From the NCBI RefSeq assembly GCF_019925205.1, contig NC_083565.1, positions 5,313,001 to 5,377,000 of the forward strand: DNA of 64,000 bases, in the 5' to 3' direction. Origin of the DNA: Metopolophium dirhodum (Eukaryota; Arthropoda; Insecta; Hemiptera; Aphididae). Both the position numbers and the translations under genes were made by a program. This document shows positions 1 through 11,990 of this stretch, one piece after another (position 1 is the stretch's first letter; the number at the start of each line of letters is the position of its first letter). Below the pieces are notes generated by a model that was not told the DNA's origin, did no database searches, and saw only the letters and a list, made by a program, of their open reading frames with translations.

Positions 1-470
1 TATTACTCGTAATACAATTTATTCAAAATCGTTACAATAAAATGTATAATTATATAATAAAACTTGTCTAATCTTCTAGAATGTATAACAACGAGTAACG
101 CTATAGTGATCTCATTATTTATTATAGGTTATCTATATTATATGTTCTCCTACAGTTAAATTATCAAAAAATTATTTTAAGACGCTTGCGCAGAAACACG
201 CATATTTTAATATTTATACGTATAATACATACTAGGTTAAATAATAATTTTGTAAATGGATTTATTAACGCACGGAGTGGAGTTTCACCATTATCGCAGC
301 GTATATTATATAGTCTCCATTAAAGCGTCAGTGGAGTCACAATGACCTCTAAAGTCCGTATTTATACAAAGTTTGGGCGCAATTTCATCTACGGCTCGAT
401 TTGCCATTATAATATAATATATATATATATATACACCCGAAACGTATTATGCGCTGGTGCGGTGTCTGTT
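1..470. other. AT-rich non-coding stretch
   Basis: No gene or clear mobile element is visible. The stretch is AT-rich and ends in an imperfect TA microsatellite around 408-432, just before composition shifts to the GC-richer block that follows. Confidence 0.6.
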
Positions 471-1240
471 TATGGATGCGGTCGGGGATTGGGGAGGGTG
501 TTTTGCGTTTAGTATTTGTCTCCGCACAAACTGCCCCAGAGGACGAGTTTGTGCGCGGGAATCAGCGGAATGGTAGGGTAAGTCAAGCAAGACGTTAGTG
601 AAGTAATTTCGAGGGTGAAAAACAAAAAGCGGAGCTCTATATATAAATGCGCAGATAGAAAGAGAAAGAGAGGGCGGAGAACAATAAAAACTGGTCCGGG
701 GTATTTTCGTTGTTTAATTGGATTCGCTTTGTCGAAGTGATGATGGGCCGGGAACGAGAGGAAGGAAGAAATGGAAAAAAGGAACTACAACAAGAGGAAA
801 GCTTTTAAACTAAAATGGAAACAAACAGCATACTGTGCCAAGTTCATTAATAAAACGGCACCGCCACCACCATCGTCGCAGCCGCCACCGTATATATAAC
901 CCGTCTCGCTTTCACCCGGCGGCGTGGCGGCGTTTACCCAGAACGCCGCCGCTGACGACTACGTCGTTAACCAACTCCACCGCCACCGTCGCCACACTAA
1001 AAGCTCGTCCGGGTGTCATCGATTAAACCGAACCGGCCAATCGGAGTGAGCCGTTTACGAAATGGCGGCTTTAAATGAAGTGGTAATCCTCCTCCGGAGC
1101 TGCTTCTACAACCCGCTCCCCCGGGCCCTCTCCGACCCACCCTTATGGCTGTATAAGTCCGGTAATGACTGCGCAGGAAAGTTTTAGCCGCCTGCAGGGC
1201 GTCACGGGCCGCCACTATTGCCGCCGCCACCGCCGCCCAT
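471..1240. other. GC/CpG-rich block, candidate promoter or 5' exon region
   Basis: Composition changes sharply from the surrounding AT-rich DNA to CpG-rich sequence with many CCG/CGCC triplets. Seen directly: an inverted repeat with 10-bp arms (523-532 and 545-554), a splice-donor-like AGGGTAAGT at 575-583, a TATA-like stretch near 637-646, and a CCAAT pentamer near 1037. A short plus-strand frame of 41 codons (1062-1187) starts in a favourable context (G at -3 and +4) and encodes MAALNEVVILLRSCFYNPL at its start. It has no recognised domain. Longer frames on both strands at 835-1230 are Arg/Pro/Ala-rich and look like by-products of the GC-rich sequence. A promoter/5' UTR role is inference. 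Confidence 0.35.
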
Positions 1241-4200
1241 TATCTATTAAGCCTATATATATATATATTTAATATAATAATATATTATATTCACTGTAAA
1301 AAAATGTCGTTAAATTTCAATTATAATATTATGCTGTGTAAATTCGTACACTGAATCTATAGATATAAATTATATATTATTATGTGTTAGTCTATTTTCC
1401 ACGTGAAACATGTTTTGATTACCTATAACCTATATACACAATAATATTATACATATATACCTGCAAAATGCAAATAAAGTGGCTTTCTAATTAAAGGTAT
1501 GTTATATATGTATCATATAATATATACCACGTGTTCTATAATTACAAACATTTTTTATTTGTAATTTCAGCATATCAAATGCAGTAGGTACATATTTTAC
1601 AAATCATCAACTTGTATCAATTTTTAATTATTTACTGCTTATACACAAGGTTAATATTTTACCATAGCATTTCTACCAAACATTATTTCTTTTATAATTT
1701 ACAAGATCCTTAACTACGTACATATAAGTATATAACTATATTAAAAAAATTTTCTATTCTTCTATATTACATATACAGAATGAACATGATAATATTATAT
1801 AATGATTACCACTGTATATGTTTGGGCGTTTGGCGACATACTCGTAAATAAAATATGACTGCGAGTTTTAAAATTTATCCGGAGGGAATGACGAGGGATC
1901 CCGCACATATATTCAACTGAAATGGCAAAACGTATAAATAAATAATTTTTTTTTAAAGAAAAAAATGTTTAGATTGTATATACATGGAATTTAAAATCTT
2001 TTAGAGCTCCGAATATGGAAAAAAATATTACAAGTCTCCAACATTGGTATGCAATATATATAATCTGTACCTATATGTAAATGTTGCCCCAGGTTCATTA
2101 ATGTTTATATAATATATAAATATTAATTATAGAATCGTCTAATAAAGTATGAAGAAATTTAATATCCGGTTGAACGTAATTCTCATAGTATTAAAATGTT
2201 GTGTGGTATAACTGTTGAACACGTACTGCTCAAAAAATAAATATGTGGATTATTACTTTGCATTTAGAATCAGCTTACATTGTAAGCCATCCAAGGAATA
2301 AATTACTTGTAAAACATAAATCATATTTTAATCACGAGGAAAATACGATTTATGTTATTTTTGTAAAAATAAAGAGTATTGGGGTTTTAATGAAATATAT
2401 TATTATATAAAACAAATATACATCTAAAGTGATGGTTAAGAACTTATAAAGTTATTACATAGATAACCTACACATTGATAAACCTATTAATAATAATAGC
2501 CTATGATCTACATATTATAATGAATATAATAATATAATAATATATTATGTGATACCTATATATATATTATTATTTATTACTATTTTAATGTAATTTAAAT
2601 TAAGCCACAATGGTCAATGTTTTAATAACATTTTCTTTTTTCCTAGAGAGTATTTAAGTATGATTTTATTATAATATTAACCGTGAGGAAACTATTGTAT
2701 TAAGAAAAACCATTTATAATATAATTTATTATGTATAAAAATATAATAATATTCATAAAATATATATCCGTATAGTGATATATATAGTATATACCTACTG
2801 AGGAATTGAGGTATCTATAACCTATTGAGTACCTTATATAGTCTGACTTTTAACATTTGAATTATTAGAAATTATACAATTAGTACCTATACTTATTAGT
2901 TATTACCAATGTACCAGCTACATTGTACCTATAGTAATTAGTAGATAGTCTATATATTAATATAATAATATAAAATATTAGTATATTACCCATATAGATC
3001 GATGACAAATACACAATTGAACGGTTCGATTAAAAATAAACCGGTTAAATAGGTACCTACTTGTTTTTAATTTTAAATAAAAAAAAATCGGGGGAATTTT
3101 AAAAATATATGTCATGACACAGAACAATTGTCGAGCGAAAAATTAATACATTTTTAATATACACTATAATTCCAAGACAATAATTGAATTTCTAAAAAAA
3201 GTCATTACAGTTTGTATTGAATTATAAAATTAAAAACATAAGTATACCTACTATAATATTATATAATAATTATCTATATTTTTAACTATATATATGTTGT
3301 TTAAAGGTCATTCAGTAAACTAAAATTTACAATACTGCGTAGGTAAACGTATAATCCAAAAAATGTATTTCATTTAATAAATTCTTATTTTAATTTATTA
3401 CATACATTAACATGACTCTAAAGTCTAAATCTTATGTACACACTACAAAATTAAATTAATTATATTTTTCAATAATAAACTGACTTATACATTTTAGAAA
3501 TAAAATTATGACATTGTTTTTTTGCAGTTCTACTTATTAAGTACCAATATTAAAATTTATAAGAATATAATTATATTATTTGAATGAACATAAGCAATAA
3601 TATGTAAAATAAAAGTTGCTATATAGAGAAATGATAGTTGGGAATTTCCAACCACCTTTCAGAAGCGCTAAGCACGGAACCAAGCAATATCCTTAAACTA
3701 CTTGAATTCATATTATCATATTACCAAGAACAAACTTCATCAATCAACTATAATAATGTAAACATATAGTATATTATATTATTATACACTTTATTTATAA
3801 TTATATTTTTTTTATAAATAATATCAATTATGAAACTATGTAACCTTCTCTTAATCCAAAATTAATGTAACATTTAACGTAACGTCCATAATGGCCTTAG
3901 ATGCCACGGATTGCTTGAACAAAAAAAGTTTTGATGTGGATTTAAATGTTCAACGGTATATAATATTGTAATGAGGTAATGAGAAAGCAATATGTTTTTT
4001 TAGAAATATCTAAAAAAATTGACTTTTTGTATCGACCATTTTTATAAATTGTTTTTAAACCGAAATACAAACTCTAGTAATTGTAAATCGTCACATGAAA
4101 ATACAAAACTAAAATGTTATAAATAATTTTAATAATATGTAGAAATGGTTTCGACCCCGTTACTGAATAATGTTTTATCTTTTGTTTTCTTATATTTTCG

Positions 4201-5090
4201 TTTTATTATTATAAAAATAAATAATGTATTTGGGTTGAATACTTGAAATCAAATTTGTAAATGTTTTATTTTTAAAAAAAAATCTATATCAGTATATAAT
4301 CTGCACCGGCAGGTATACAATAAGAGTATGCTCTGAAATTATTGAATACTTTGACGAAAGAAGTTGCCCATTAGTGATAGCACTAATAGACAATAATGTG
4401 ATGCCGTAACACTCCTAATTTGTTTTTTTTTAGTTTTTTTAATTTATTTAGTTTTATTATTTATTTGTAAATAGTTGTATTTAAAGCTATAAAAGGATAT
4501 ATAAATTGGTTCATTCTTCCGGATATTTTTGTTTTGACATTTTAAAATTTAATGAAGTATTCAAATAAATGTGAGTCGGGTATACCTATAATTAGTGTAT
4601 AATATTATATACTTTATCATTCAATAGTTTCTATAACAAATTAAATATAATTCACTTTTCTCCTATTTGTTGGTTACTAATTGTAGATTTAGGAGCCAAA
4701 GAATATTGTCATAAAACCATAAGTGCAGCGGTAGTCATATGGTGGGAGGGGGGATGAGAAGGATAGATCCACCCATGACCTTAATTCAATGTTTAAGATC
4801 TGATAGCCATAAATTATATTTTTAATAATTAAATGGTGCATGTTAAAAACCAGCCATCAAAATCATTTGACCACCACTGCATAAGTGATTTGGTAGTCTT
4901 TGAAATTTAAATATTAGACCTACCTAATATCTACCCCATATACCGATTATCTTCTCGAAGAATAAATATATAACATTAATCTAAGCGTAATATTATTATC
5001 ACTTAATCGGTCATGGTCACTTTTTGGAAAATTGGAAGGGGTTTCAATCCATAGACCTTTTAAATTCGCATTTATATGCATATGTAATTA
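1241..5090. other. AT-rich non-coding stretch
   Basis: Nearly 4 kb of AT-rich sequence with many TA and TAA runs and no open frame of note. A 7-bp-arm hairpin (ATTAGTG/CACTAAT) occurs near 4370-4387. I see no recognisable transposon, RNA gene or exon. Confidence 0.6.
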
Positions 5091-5960
5091 TATTCATAGG
5101 AGCTGCAGGTGTCGGCGAGACCGAGATCTGTGCCAGTTACCGATGACGAGATGATATAACTAAATTTGTCTTGAGTGTCATTCGAGTGTTTACATTTCTT
5201 CGTCTATCAGCGTATAGTAGAATATTAAAATACAATAATTACTTTTATTTTAACCGTGGCAAAGTCTGTATAATGTAGGTACCTACTACCTATATGGACT
5301 GTCGGCGAAGGAAACGCGTAATAAGAACATGGCATATATATATATATATATACCTACATGTGAGAGACTTGCGGAGGTTAAAAAAGGTTAAATCGCCTGC
5401 CGCCTTTAGTGGAGAGGCGGGGAATAAAGGGACAAAGCCTATATATACATGCATACATACATCCTCACTTTACACTTATATATTATACGTGTGCAGTTGT
5501 GGCGCGTTGGACGCGCCGTCGCCTCTGCGCCGTCGATAAAAGATCAGTTCGAAACGTCCGCTGGGATGAAATTGATGACCGCAATTCCCAAACTACAAAT
5601 AAGTTCTGGCAAAATGGCCGATATAAACTTGTAATGTCTACAACGTATTTTATACATATATATATATATACACGTGTAGTATATATATATATATAAAGTT
5701 GCCCGTCGAAACGGTCGCGGAATGATCGGATGGGTTGGGTGGGAAAGGGGGCATTGTGCATTCATACTATCATACGATATGGATAGGCGCGTGTACGCGC
5801 GTATATACGTGAGCAGTATATTTCCCCAGATACCATCTCATATTTTATTCCACGGCGGTGGAACAAGAAGAGAGGAAAAACCGCGGTCTCCCGCAACAGA
5901 TTGTCTCGGACTGGGTGGCGGGGGTGTTGGAAATCAAACACAATATGAATTATTATTTAT
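5091..5960. other. GC-richer block with TA microsatellites
   Basis: Moderately GC- and CpG-rich sequence is interrupted by TA runs (5335-5352, about 5655-5695). Several overlapping frames of 60-110 codons on both strands are rich in Tyr/Ile encoded by the TA runs. They have no domain features, so they are not called as genes. It may be regulatory or an untranslated exon; this is inferred from composition only. Confidence 0.3.
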
Positions 5961-6123
5961 ATTATATATTATTTTCAACCACGACGTTACGTGCACGTAT
6001 AATAATACCTATACGGCTGTACCCATCGAATATAATATATTATATACGTGTAAATAAAATATCAGCATATTTTTTGATCGTCTATGTACATAATAATATA
6101 TATACAAGTTTTTTTCTATTAGA

Positions 6124-6323
6124 TTAAGGTTTCGATGGCTAAGGTCATTAGCCTGTACGATTGGTATAGGGTTGATACGGTTGGTTAGCGACACGTGCAT
6201 GTATGACAAGGTTTTTGGCACTACGGACCCGGGTGGTCACCCATCCAGGAACTAGTGACAGCGGACGTTACGTACTCTGAACCACGTTGTGTGATTGATT
6301 GTAGCCACCACGCCGCGCCAAGC
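6124..6323 (-). mobile_element. SINE-like repeat with 5S rRNA-like core, copy 1
   Basis: About 200 bp matches a second copy at 56761-56970 at both ends and in the core. Read on the minus strand it begins GGCGCGGCGTGGTGGC, passes through a core with CTGGATGGGTGACCACCC (6228-6256), and ends in TCGAAACCTTAA followed by an A-rich tail. The core resembles the internal control box of 5S rRNA (TTGGATGGGAGACCGCC in animals), which suggests a 5S-derived (SINE3-type) SINE transcribed by RNA polymerase III. Repeat status is well supported by the second copy. The 5S origin is an inference from one motif, and no clear target duplication is visible here. Confidence 0.5.
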
Positions 6324-7785
6324 CATATATATATTATTATTATATAACTATTTTTATTATTATAGGTATTATGTTCCTCGGCGTTCTTCTACTACCTACT
6401 CCCTTTTGTATTCTTCGTTCCATCACCAACTACATGCGCAATGAATTCGTTAGGGTTAGGCGCCAATGCAGATCCTCCTTTCTATATTCTACTTTTGACA
6501 TTTAATAGGTATACGATTATTTTGAATAATATGTTATCTGTAACTACAAAATCTAAACATGTGGATTAATTGTGTTAGTTGAATTCGGTACATCATACAT
6601 GCCTGTAAACATATTAAATAAATAAATATTACCTATGTGACTATAAGCCATAAGGTATCAATATTATAGTTGTAATAGTTGTAACGGCGTAATGCGATTT
6701 TTATAGTTTTTATAGCGTTTTTATTTTAAAAATCGTCTTAATTTAATGATTAACGACATATATAATATAAACGCTTATTTTATTCCTTGTATAATATTAT
6801 GTTTATATGGATATTAAAATATTTATGTCTAGCAATTACCATCATTAACCTATACATTTAACACAATGTGCCCACTGTGTTTTTCCGTTTTCCGTGTTAA
6901 CCTTAGATATGCCAACCTATTCTTGTTTTCCGTACACGGTCCTGTAGCTTTTGAACAGGAGTCGTATTTTAAATTAAATTAAAGGTATACTTAAACACAA
7001 TTTTATTAAATAAATATTTAAATTTATGATTATTATTTCGGAATTTATGTTAAGTCATTAAGGATCATAATATGATGTATATTGGATTGTGTGTACATAT
7101 GTTATACTATTTTTTATATAACACATAACATATGTCACATTATAATATAATCAAGTTAGATCCATCTTATTTATCTTAACTTACTTAACCGATCTTATAC
7201 GACAGTGTCAATTTGATGATATTTAATAATAATATCGTGTGTTTAATTACTGTATGGAATTGATTATTTAATTAAATTTACATCGCGATACCAATATACT
7301 GCAATGGTAGTAGGGGGTCTCCGAGGAACGGTGACTTGGGGTGGTTTCTGTTATATCTTGTTGTACTTATTTTGTTAGTGAATATATTGTTTATAGTACA
7401 GGCATGTATAGTATTTAACTGTATTATCCTTAGACCCTTATAGTATTAAATACTAGTTAAACGTTGTACATTCGTATTTTGTCGAATAAATAAGCAATAT
7501 TAGTTCAACAATTAATTTATTGTGATAATGACTACGTTAATGACGAGGTAGGTACCTCTAATCGTATCGGACTATGTGTTCACTAGTTTTTTATAACATG
7601 TTATGGTTATATTGTGATATTTATAATTTTGAATTTTAATACCTATAATTATTAATTAACAATATCAAATGTTGGAATTTGACACAAAAAAACCAAGAAA
7701 ATTCAATTAAAAAAAAATTAATACCTAAACATGTACCTAGGGCTTATTTGGGGATATGGTATTTTCGGCAATTTTAGTACTTGCA
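6324..7785. other. AT-rich non-coding stretch
   Basis: No gene is visible. A hairpin with 11-bp arms (ACATATGTTAT / ATAACATATGT) lies near 7095-7136; it is AT-rich and could be chance. Confidence 0.55.
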
Positions 7786-7789
7786 ATTT

Positions 7790-7935
7790 GAGCCACCAGT
7801 TGGTACCTACCTATTTGAGTGCATACCTATGTAGTCGGCGCCACATCTAAATATTAATTTTGGTGCCGTCCTAATCTGCGCCACGACAGAAAACGAAAAT
7901 CGAAATGGCATACGTAATCGGGTAATTTGTGCCAC
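7790..7935. repeat. Cluster of GCGCCAC-like heptamers
   Basis: Within 146 bp the heptamer GCGCCAC or a close variant occurs five times: near 7790 (GAGCCAC), 7838, 7862 (GGTGCCG), 7878 and 7929 (GTGCCAC). They are separated by AT-rich spacers such as ATCTAAATATTAATTTTG. This could be a decayed short-period repeat or a fragment of an interspersed repeat. I have no functional assignment. Confidence 0.3.
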
Positions 7936-8616
7936 ACTTAAATAATTTAAATTATTTGAATTTACCTGATAAATTTAGTATTTACCTATCTTACTGCAGT
8001 TATAGGCTATAGCACATAGGTAGGTACAATGTGAATAAAGTACAATAATAATTGGCCAATGAATAATAATATTCTTGATTTTTGCATAGGTACCTCCTAT
8101 TTTATTATTTACTGAAATAATAGGCACCTACTCATTTATAGGTAGGTAAACCGTACACAATGTATAGCCGTATCTACATTATACCCACACTTAAAGTCTT
8201 AAAATTACAATTAGGTACAAATTGCTTGCATTTTTTATTATACTTTATATATATCTAAGTAGATATCTTAAAATTTTTCTTGAAATGTATCTAATATCTA
8301 TTAAAATATTAATACAACTCGACTTGATTGATGAATAAATTACAATATAATAAATTACATTGTGAATAAGTTTTTAAAAAAATTATTATTAATTTACATA
8401 TTTTAAAGTGAAACAAATTACAATTGTAAGCACAAGATTGAGAAGATTTTTATTGTTTTTTTTTCGACGCAAATTACATAATATCTTCATCGTCTGGCGT
8501 GTGAGGCTTTGAGCGTGGGTCTACTCTACTCGCTCAACCCTGATTAGGTAATAAAATTAGGATAATAAAATCAGAAGTAGACTTATTTGATAATGTTTTT
8601 AACAGTTACTTCAACT
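7936..8616. other. AT-rich non-coding stretch upstream of tRNA-Val
   Basis: No gene is seen. The 30 bases before the tRNA contain ACTTCAACT directly upstream of the mature 5' end. Related strings (CTTCGACT, CCTTCAAC) occupy the same place before other tRNA-Val copies in this window, so this may be a conserved upstream element or shared duplicated flank. Confidence 0.4.
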
Positions 8617-8689
8617 GTTTCCGTGGTGTAGCGGTTATCACATCTGCCTAACACGCAGAAGGTCCCCAGTTCGATCCTGGGCGGAAACA
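8617..8689 (+). tRNA. tRNA-Val (anticodon AAC)
   Basis: A 73-nt cloverleaf is complete. The acceptor stem GTTTCCG pairs with CGGAAAC, with A as discriminator. The D arm carries the A box (TGGTGTAGCGG). The anticodon stem TCTGC/GCAGA encloses the loop CTAACAC with anticodon AAC, and the T arm CCCAG/CTGGG contains GTTCGATCC (B box). There is no intron and no encoded CCA, as expected for a eukaryotic nuclear gene. The molecule delivers valine to GUU and, after A-to-I editing, other GUN codons in cytosolic translation. Two identical intact copies lie at 30858 and 31898. A Helitron-like element begins 42 bp downstream. Confidence 0.97.
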
Positions 8690-8693
8690 TTAA

Positions 8694-8699
8694 TTTTTT
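8694..8699 (+). terminator. Pol III terminator of tRNA-Val (8617)
   Basis: A run of six T on the coding strand starts four bases after the tRNA end, followed by a second T run. The surrounding TTAATTTTTTG string is shared with the other two intact copies. Confidence 0.8.
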
Positions 8700-8730
8700 G
8701 CGTTTTTTTCCGAGTTTTTTTACAAAGAAA

Positions 8731-9394
8731 ATAGTTGATCCTGTGCACTTTGTTACCCATTAAAAAAGCCAACTCTAATAATAATATAATAATTATAAAT
8801 AATATGTTTTATTTTATAATATTAAACTATACTAAGTAATATCGTTAAAACAAAATTCAATTTATTTTGGATCATAATGTATTTTTATTTGTTTTATCGA
8901 GAAAAGTAAGACAATTCAAGTTTTTGATTAAATTCATTGAAGTGCATATGGATACTCAATATTATTTTTTTCCTTCTGGTGCGTATACACTAATAAATCA
9001 CAAGGTTTTCCAACGCGTGAACATGCCACATACAACTGTCCAATTTTTTTTTTCAAAGACGTAATTGCGTGAAATTACGTTGTCTTTTCATTCAGTGATA
9101 ATCAAAATGCCTTGGAATAATAACAATAATTAAAAAAAATTATCATTATTATTATTAAAACCAATATATAGCAACCATTTATAAGCAAACAATTCCATCG
9201 TAAATCTCAAAATCACTGTTATTTGAGAACCTCCCCGGGCCAGACCTCTAATTTACCCTTTTTAAATAAGCCTATCTTCTTCCAAGAGGTCTAATATATC
9301 CCTGTATCAAATGTCATCGCAATCGGATGAACAGTTTAGGAATGCATAAAGGACACACAAACATTAATTTATATATAATATATATACATATAGA
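8731..9394 (-). mobile_element. Helitron-like element, non-autonomous
   Basis: On the minus strand the element starts with TCTATATGTATA, continues with GTGTCCTTTATGCATTCC and CATCCGATTGCGATGA, and ends GTGCACAGGATCAACTAT. This is one base off a canonical CTAG end. The same 5' module occurs on the plus strand at 45323 and the same 3' module at 42253 and 42695. A TC start, a CTAG-like end and the absence of inverted repeats and target duplication fit Helitrons, which move by rolling-circle replication. No Rep/helicase gene is present, so the element depends on another copy. A 65-codon frame at 8867-9064 inside it is not considered real. Confidence 0.5.
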
Positions 9395-9719
9395 TTAAGG
9401 CACTTTTAAACTTTGACTTCCTAATAGAATTAACTATGGATTCAATTTTCTACGCTATACTTTCATCAAGAGTATAATATATATAGATACTAGTTAAAGT
9501 GATTTCAAAATCAAAAAAACAAACATCGTTATAAAACCAATGCATTAGTATTTCTACGCTCTGAATTTAAAACAATAATTACCGTAAATAAATTAACACG
9601 TTGAATGCGTACTGACTATACAACTTATCATGGCTTTAAATACCACAAAAGGGTATTTTAAACATTTTACCAAGTATGGAAAATGCTAATAAAAACATTT
9701 GGCGATCACTGAATTAAGT
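9395..9719. other. AT-rich stretch, possible old repeat
   Basis: No gene is seen. Phrases such as ACTTTGACTTCCTAATAGA recur in diverged form in the repeat that follows, so this may be another decayed copy of the same family. Confidence 0.35.
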
Positions 9720-9960
9720 GTTTAAGTTTATAAGTTTTTGAGGTACACCAAAAAAATAAAATCTATTTTATCATTCCCATTTTTCCTGAGTTTTTTTTTT
9801 TTTGTTCTTTCTGACGCTTTCGAAAACTACTAGGAATTTTAAATTTTGACCTCCTGAATGAGTAAATGCATCAATTATATTCACTTTCCTATCAGAAAAG
9901 ATGCTGCAGGATATTTATATTGTTGGCATAGCTATTTAAAAATACTAAAGGTACACATGT
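9720..9960 (+). repeat. Diverged interspersed repeat, copy 1
   Basis: This can be followed in parallel with 31490-31700. Both copies contain a TACACCAAAAA-type phrase, a T-rich tract, a CTGACGCTTT or CTGATACGTTT step, a TTTGACC phrase, and then TATCAGAAAAGATGCTG or TACCAGAAAAATGCTG. Divergence is high, so this is an old repeat. It shows no coding capacity or clear termini, and the class is unknown. Confidence 0.4.
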
Positions 9961-10233
9961 ATGCCTGTAGGCACAATTTTTTTATTACCATTTAAACTTC
10001 AAATGTTCACGAAAATTTGCGAACTATTTTGTAGTTAAAATTGTATAAAATGTTAAATTTTTATAGCTAATATAAGCTAGAAAATATAATAAAATATTCC
10101 TCATAAGTAGTTCACATGCTTTAATCAAATATCACTGATAACTTTAAAAAACTAGCTTACTAGGTTGGTATTTACTTATATATTATTACTAATAGCAATT
10201 TTGATATCATATAAAATACTGTAGGCTAACGCA

Positions 10234-10385
10234 ATGTGTTCGTCTCCACTCAAAATCATTTTTCGGAATACAATGATTTGGCATTGAATTTAAATTAAAC
10301 ACATCAATCACGGTGACTCATTCGACTTCTATATTGTACGGCAGAGTGGTATTTACATGCCCACCTTTTTTTTAAAAAGCTCAAA
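10234..10385 (+). repeat. Interspersed repeat end module, copy 1
   Basis: The module runs from CGTCTCCACTCAAAATC to a GCAGAGTGG...CCACCTTTTTTT end. It matches 58074-58215 in order and spacing (CGTCTCCGCTCAGAAT ... GCAGAGCGACATCCACTTACC). Strings with CTCCGCTCAGAATC are, to my knowledge, very frequent in aphid genomes. No protein is encoded. Confidence 0.45.
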
Positions 10386-10659
10386 ACCTTATGTTTAAAC
10401 TATAAATTATTACTTAAAATGTTCTGCTTTTTGCGTTTTTTTCTCCAAGTTTTATAAAGAAATTTTTTACAAAAATTATTATTTTCAAAATCTTATTTTG
10501 AAACATAAAATAATTATTCATTTCTATTGACTGTAAGATATGAACTCAGACACAGCCGCTCGGGAACTATTTATTCTTATTATGTATCACAAAATATAGG
10601 TAGGTACCTATCAGCACACATAGATATAACTAATAGTTAATACTATAAGACGTATAGTA
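10386..10659. other. AT-rich non-coding stretch
   Basis: I see no feature in it apart from several short T and A runs. Confidence 0.5.
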
Positions 10660-11041
10660 TAAAGGGGGTTCCACTTACACCGTGTCGTGTCGTGTCGTGT
10701 TGTATCTAGTTTTTATGATCGTGTGATCACATTTATCACGATCATCATCGTTTCGTGGGTTTTATACCAAAATACAATACCAACGATACCAAAATTATTA
10801 TCAATTCCAGTAAATATTATTATTTTTTTAGTTATCATTTTTCTGCACTTAATCTGTAACCACACGGCCAAAAGTTGAATATATTCAACTATGCGGTAAC
10901 GTTTGGTTACTGTGGTATCGTGTGATAAAAATTATGATATACCATATGGTAAACCTCAATAGAACCACGCGGTTCAGCCAATCAGAGAAAATTTTTCACA
11001 CGACTCGACACGACACGGTTGTAAGTGTGGAACCCCCCTTA
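10660..11041. mobile_element. MITE with about 38-bp inverted termini
   Basis: The left end reads AAGGGGGTTCCACTTACA then CCGTGTCGTGTCG. The reverse complement of the right end reads AAGGGGGGTTCCACACTTACA then ACCGTGTCGTGTCG, so the termini match over about 38 bp with small gaps. The interior is about 300 bp and non-coding, with a further GTGTGATCAC/CACGATCATC inverted motif. A 63-codon frame at 10687-10878 lies inside and is a chance frame. This is the structure of a miniature inverted-repeat transposable element mobilised in trans. No convincing target duplication is visible, so the superfamily is not assigned. Confidence 0.7.
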
Positions 11042-11990
11042 ACTTAAGTACCACTATAATACATCTTTATTGGTTAATCAATAATTATATTATACCTATC
11101 AAGAAATAGTCTTTTTGTAATGTTTATGTATACGAATTATAAGCTTTACTATATAAGGGATAAAGCCATTCATACGATAATCCGCTCTATTTCCTGTTCA
11201 ATCATAACTTTACATAATAAAATCATTTTACCTAGTTATTACCGTACAATGTTAATCCGCCCATATGATCTATACCTAATATAGAATGAAATAAAATCTT
11301 CTTGATTTGTTTTTCCCTCCTTTTTTTTTTAGTTCGAACCTTAAAAGTGTACCAAACATTAGAATAATTTAAATTTCATTATATAATCGATCGAATTGTT
11401 ATCGATGTTTTAATGTTAATATTAATAAACCTATATATTATACTATAAGTATATAGGATATATAGGTTTATATGTAACCATATGGCTACATATATAATAT
11501 ATATTATGTTTCTATTTTTACGAAATTAGAATAAAATGTATACATATCATAGATATATACGATTATTGTTGTAAATAAGTATTTTTCCGACCTCGACGGG
11601 TCGATAAATATATGTTATAAGTTTTAATCAAACGATTCCGAGGCTTTATTGTTTTTTGTACCATTTTAATTTTACGATCAGCAATAGTAATACTATAAAC
11701 CTTACATTTTATATAGGCTATTTGCCCATATTGTTTTTTTTTTAAATATAAAAATTACGTTTATTATTATTTCACGAGACTTGATTTACTCCAACAGCCC
11801 AACATTATTATTGTGAACGCGCCTGATCAAATTTCAAAAACATTCTCTAGTCCATGCAACATTATCGTATACAACAACATATGAGTACCTATCTAGAATG
11901 TAAAACGATCTACTCTCACGATGGTTCACTACCCCTATATCTCTCTCGCACTGTTTCTTCTGAGGCCACTTCATGCTACCGTTTTGTCGA
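11042..11990. other. AT-rich non-coding stretch
   Basis: No gene is seen. An imperfect inverted repeat around 11428-11474 (AAACCTATATAT / ATATATAGGTTT) is the only structure noticed. Confidence 0.5.

Noticed and set aside
835..1230. Frames on both strands (63 and 77 codons)
   Set aside because: Arg/Pro/Ala-rich products of CpG-rich DNA with overlapping opposite-strand frames and no recognisable domain.
4367..4390. Small hairpin ATTAGTG/CACTAAT
   Set aside because: A seven-base stem in AT-rich DNA is expected by chance at this scale.
5294..6221. Eight or so overlapping frames of 60-111 codons
   Set aside because: They overlap on both strands, are rich in Tyr/Ile from TA runs, and the last ones run into a SINE-like repeat.
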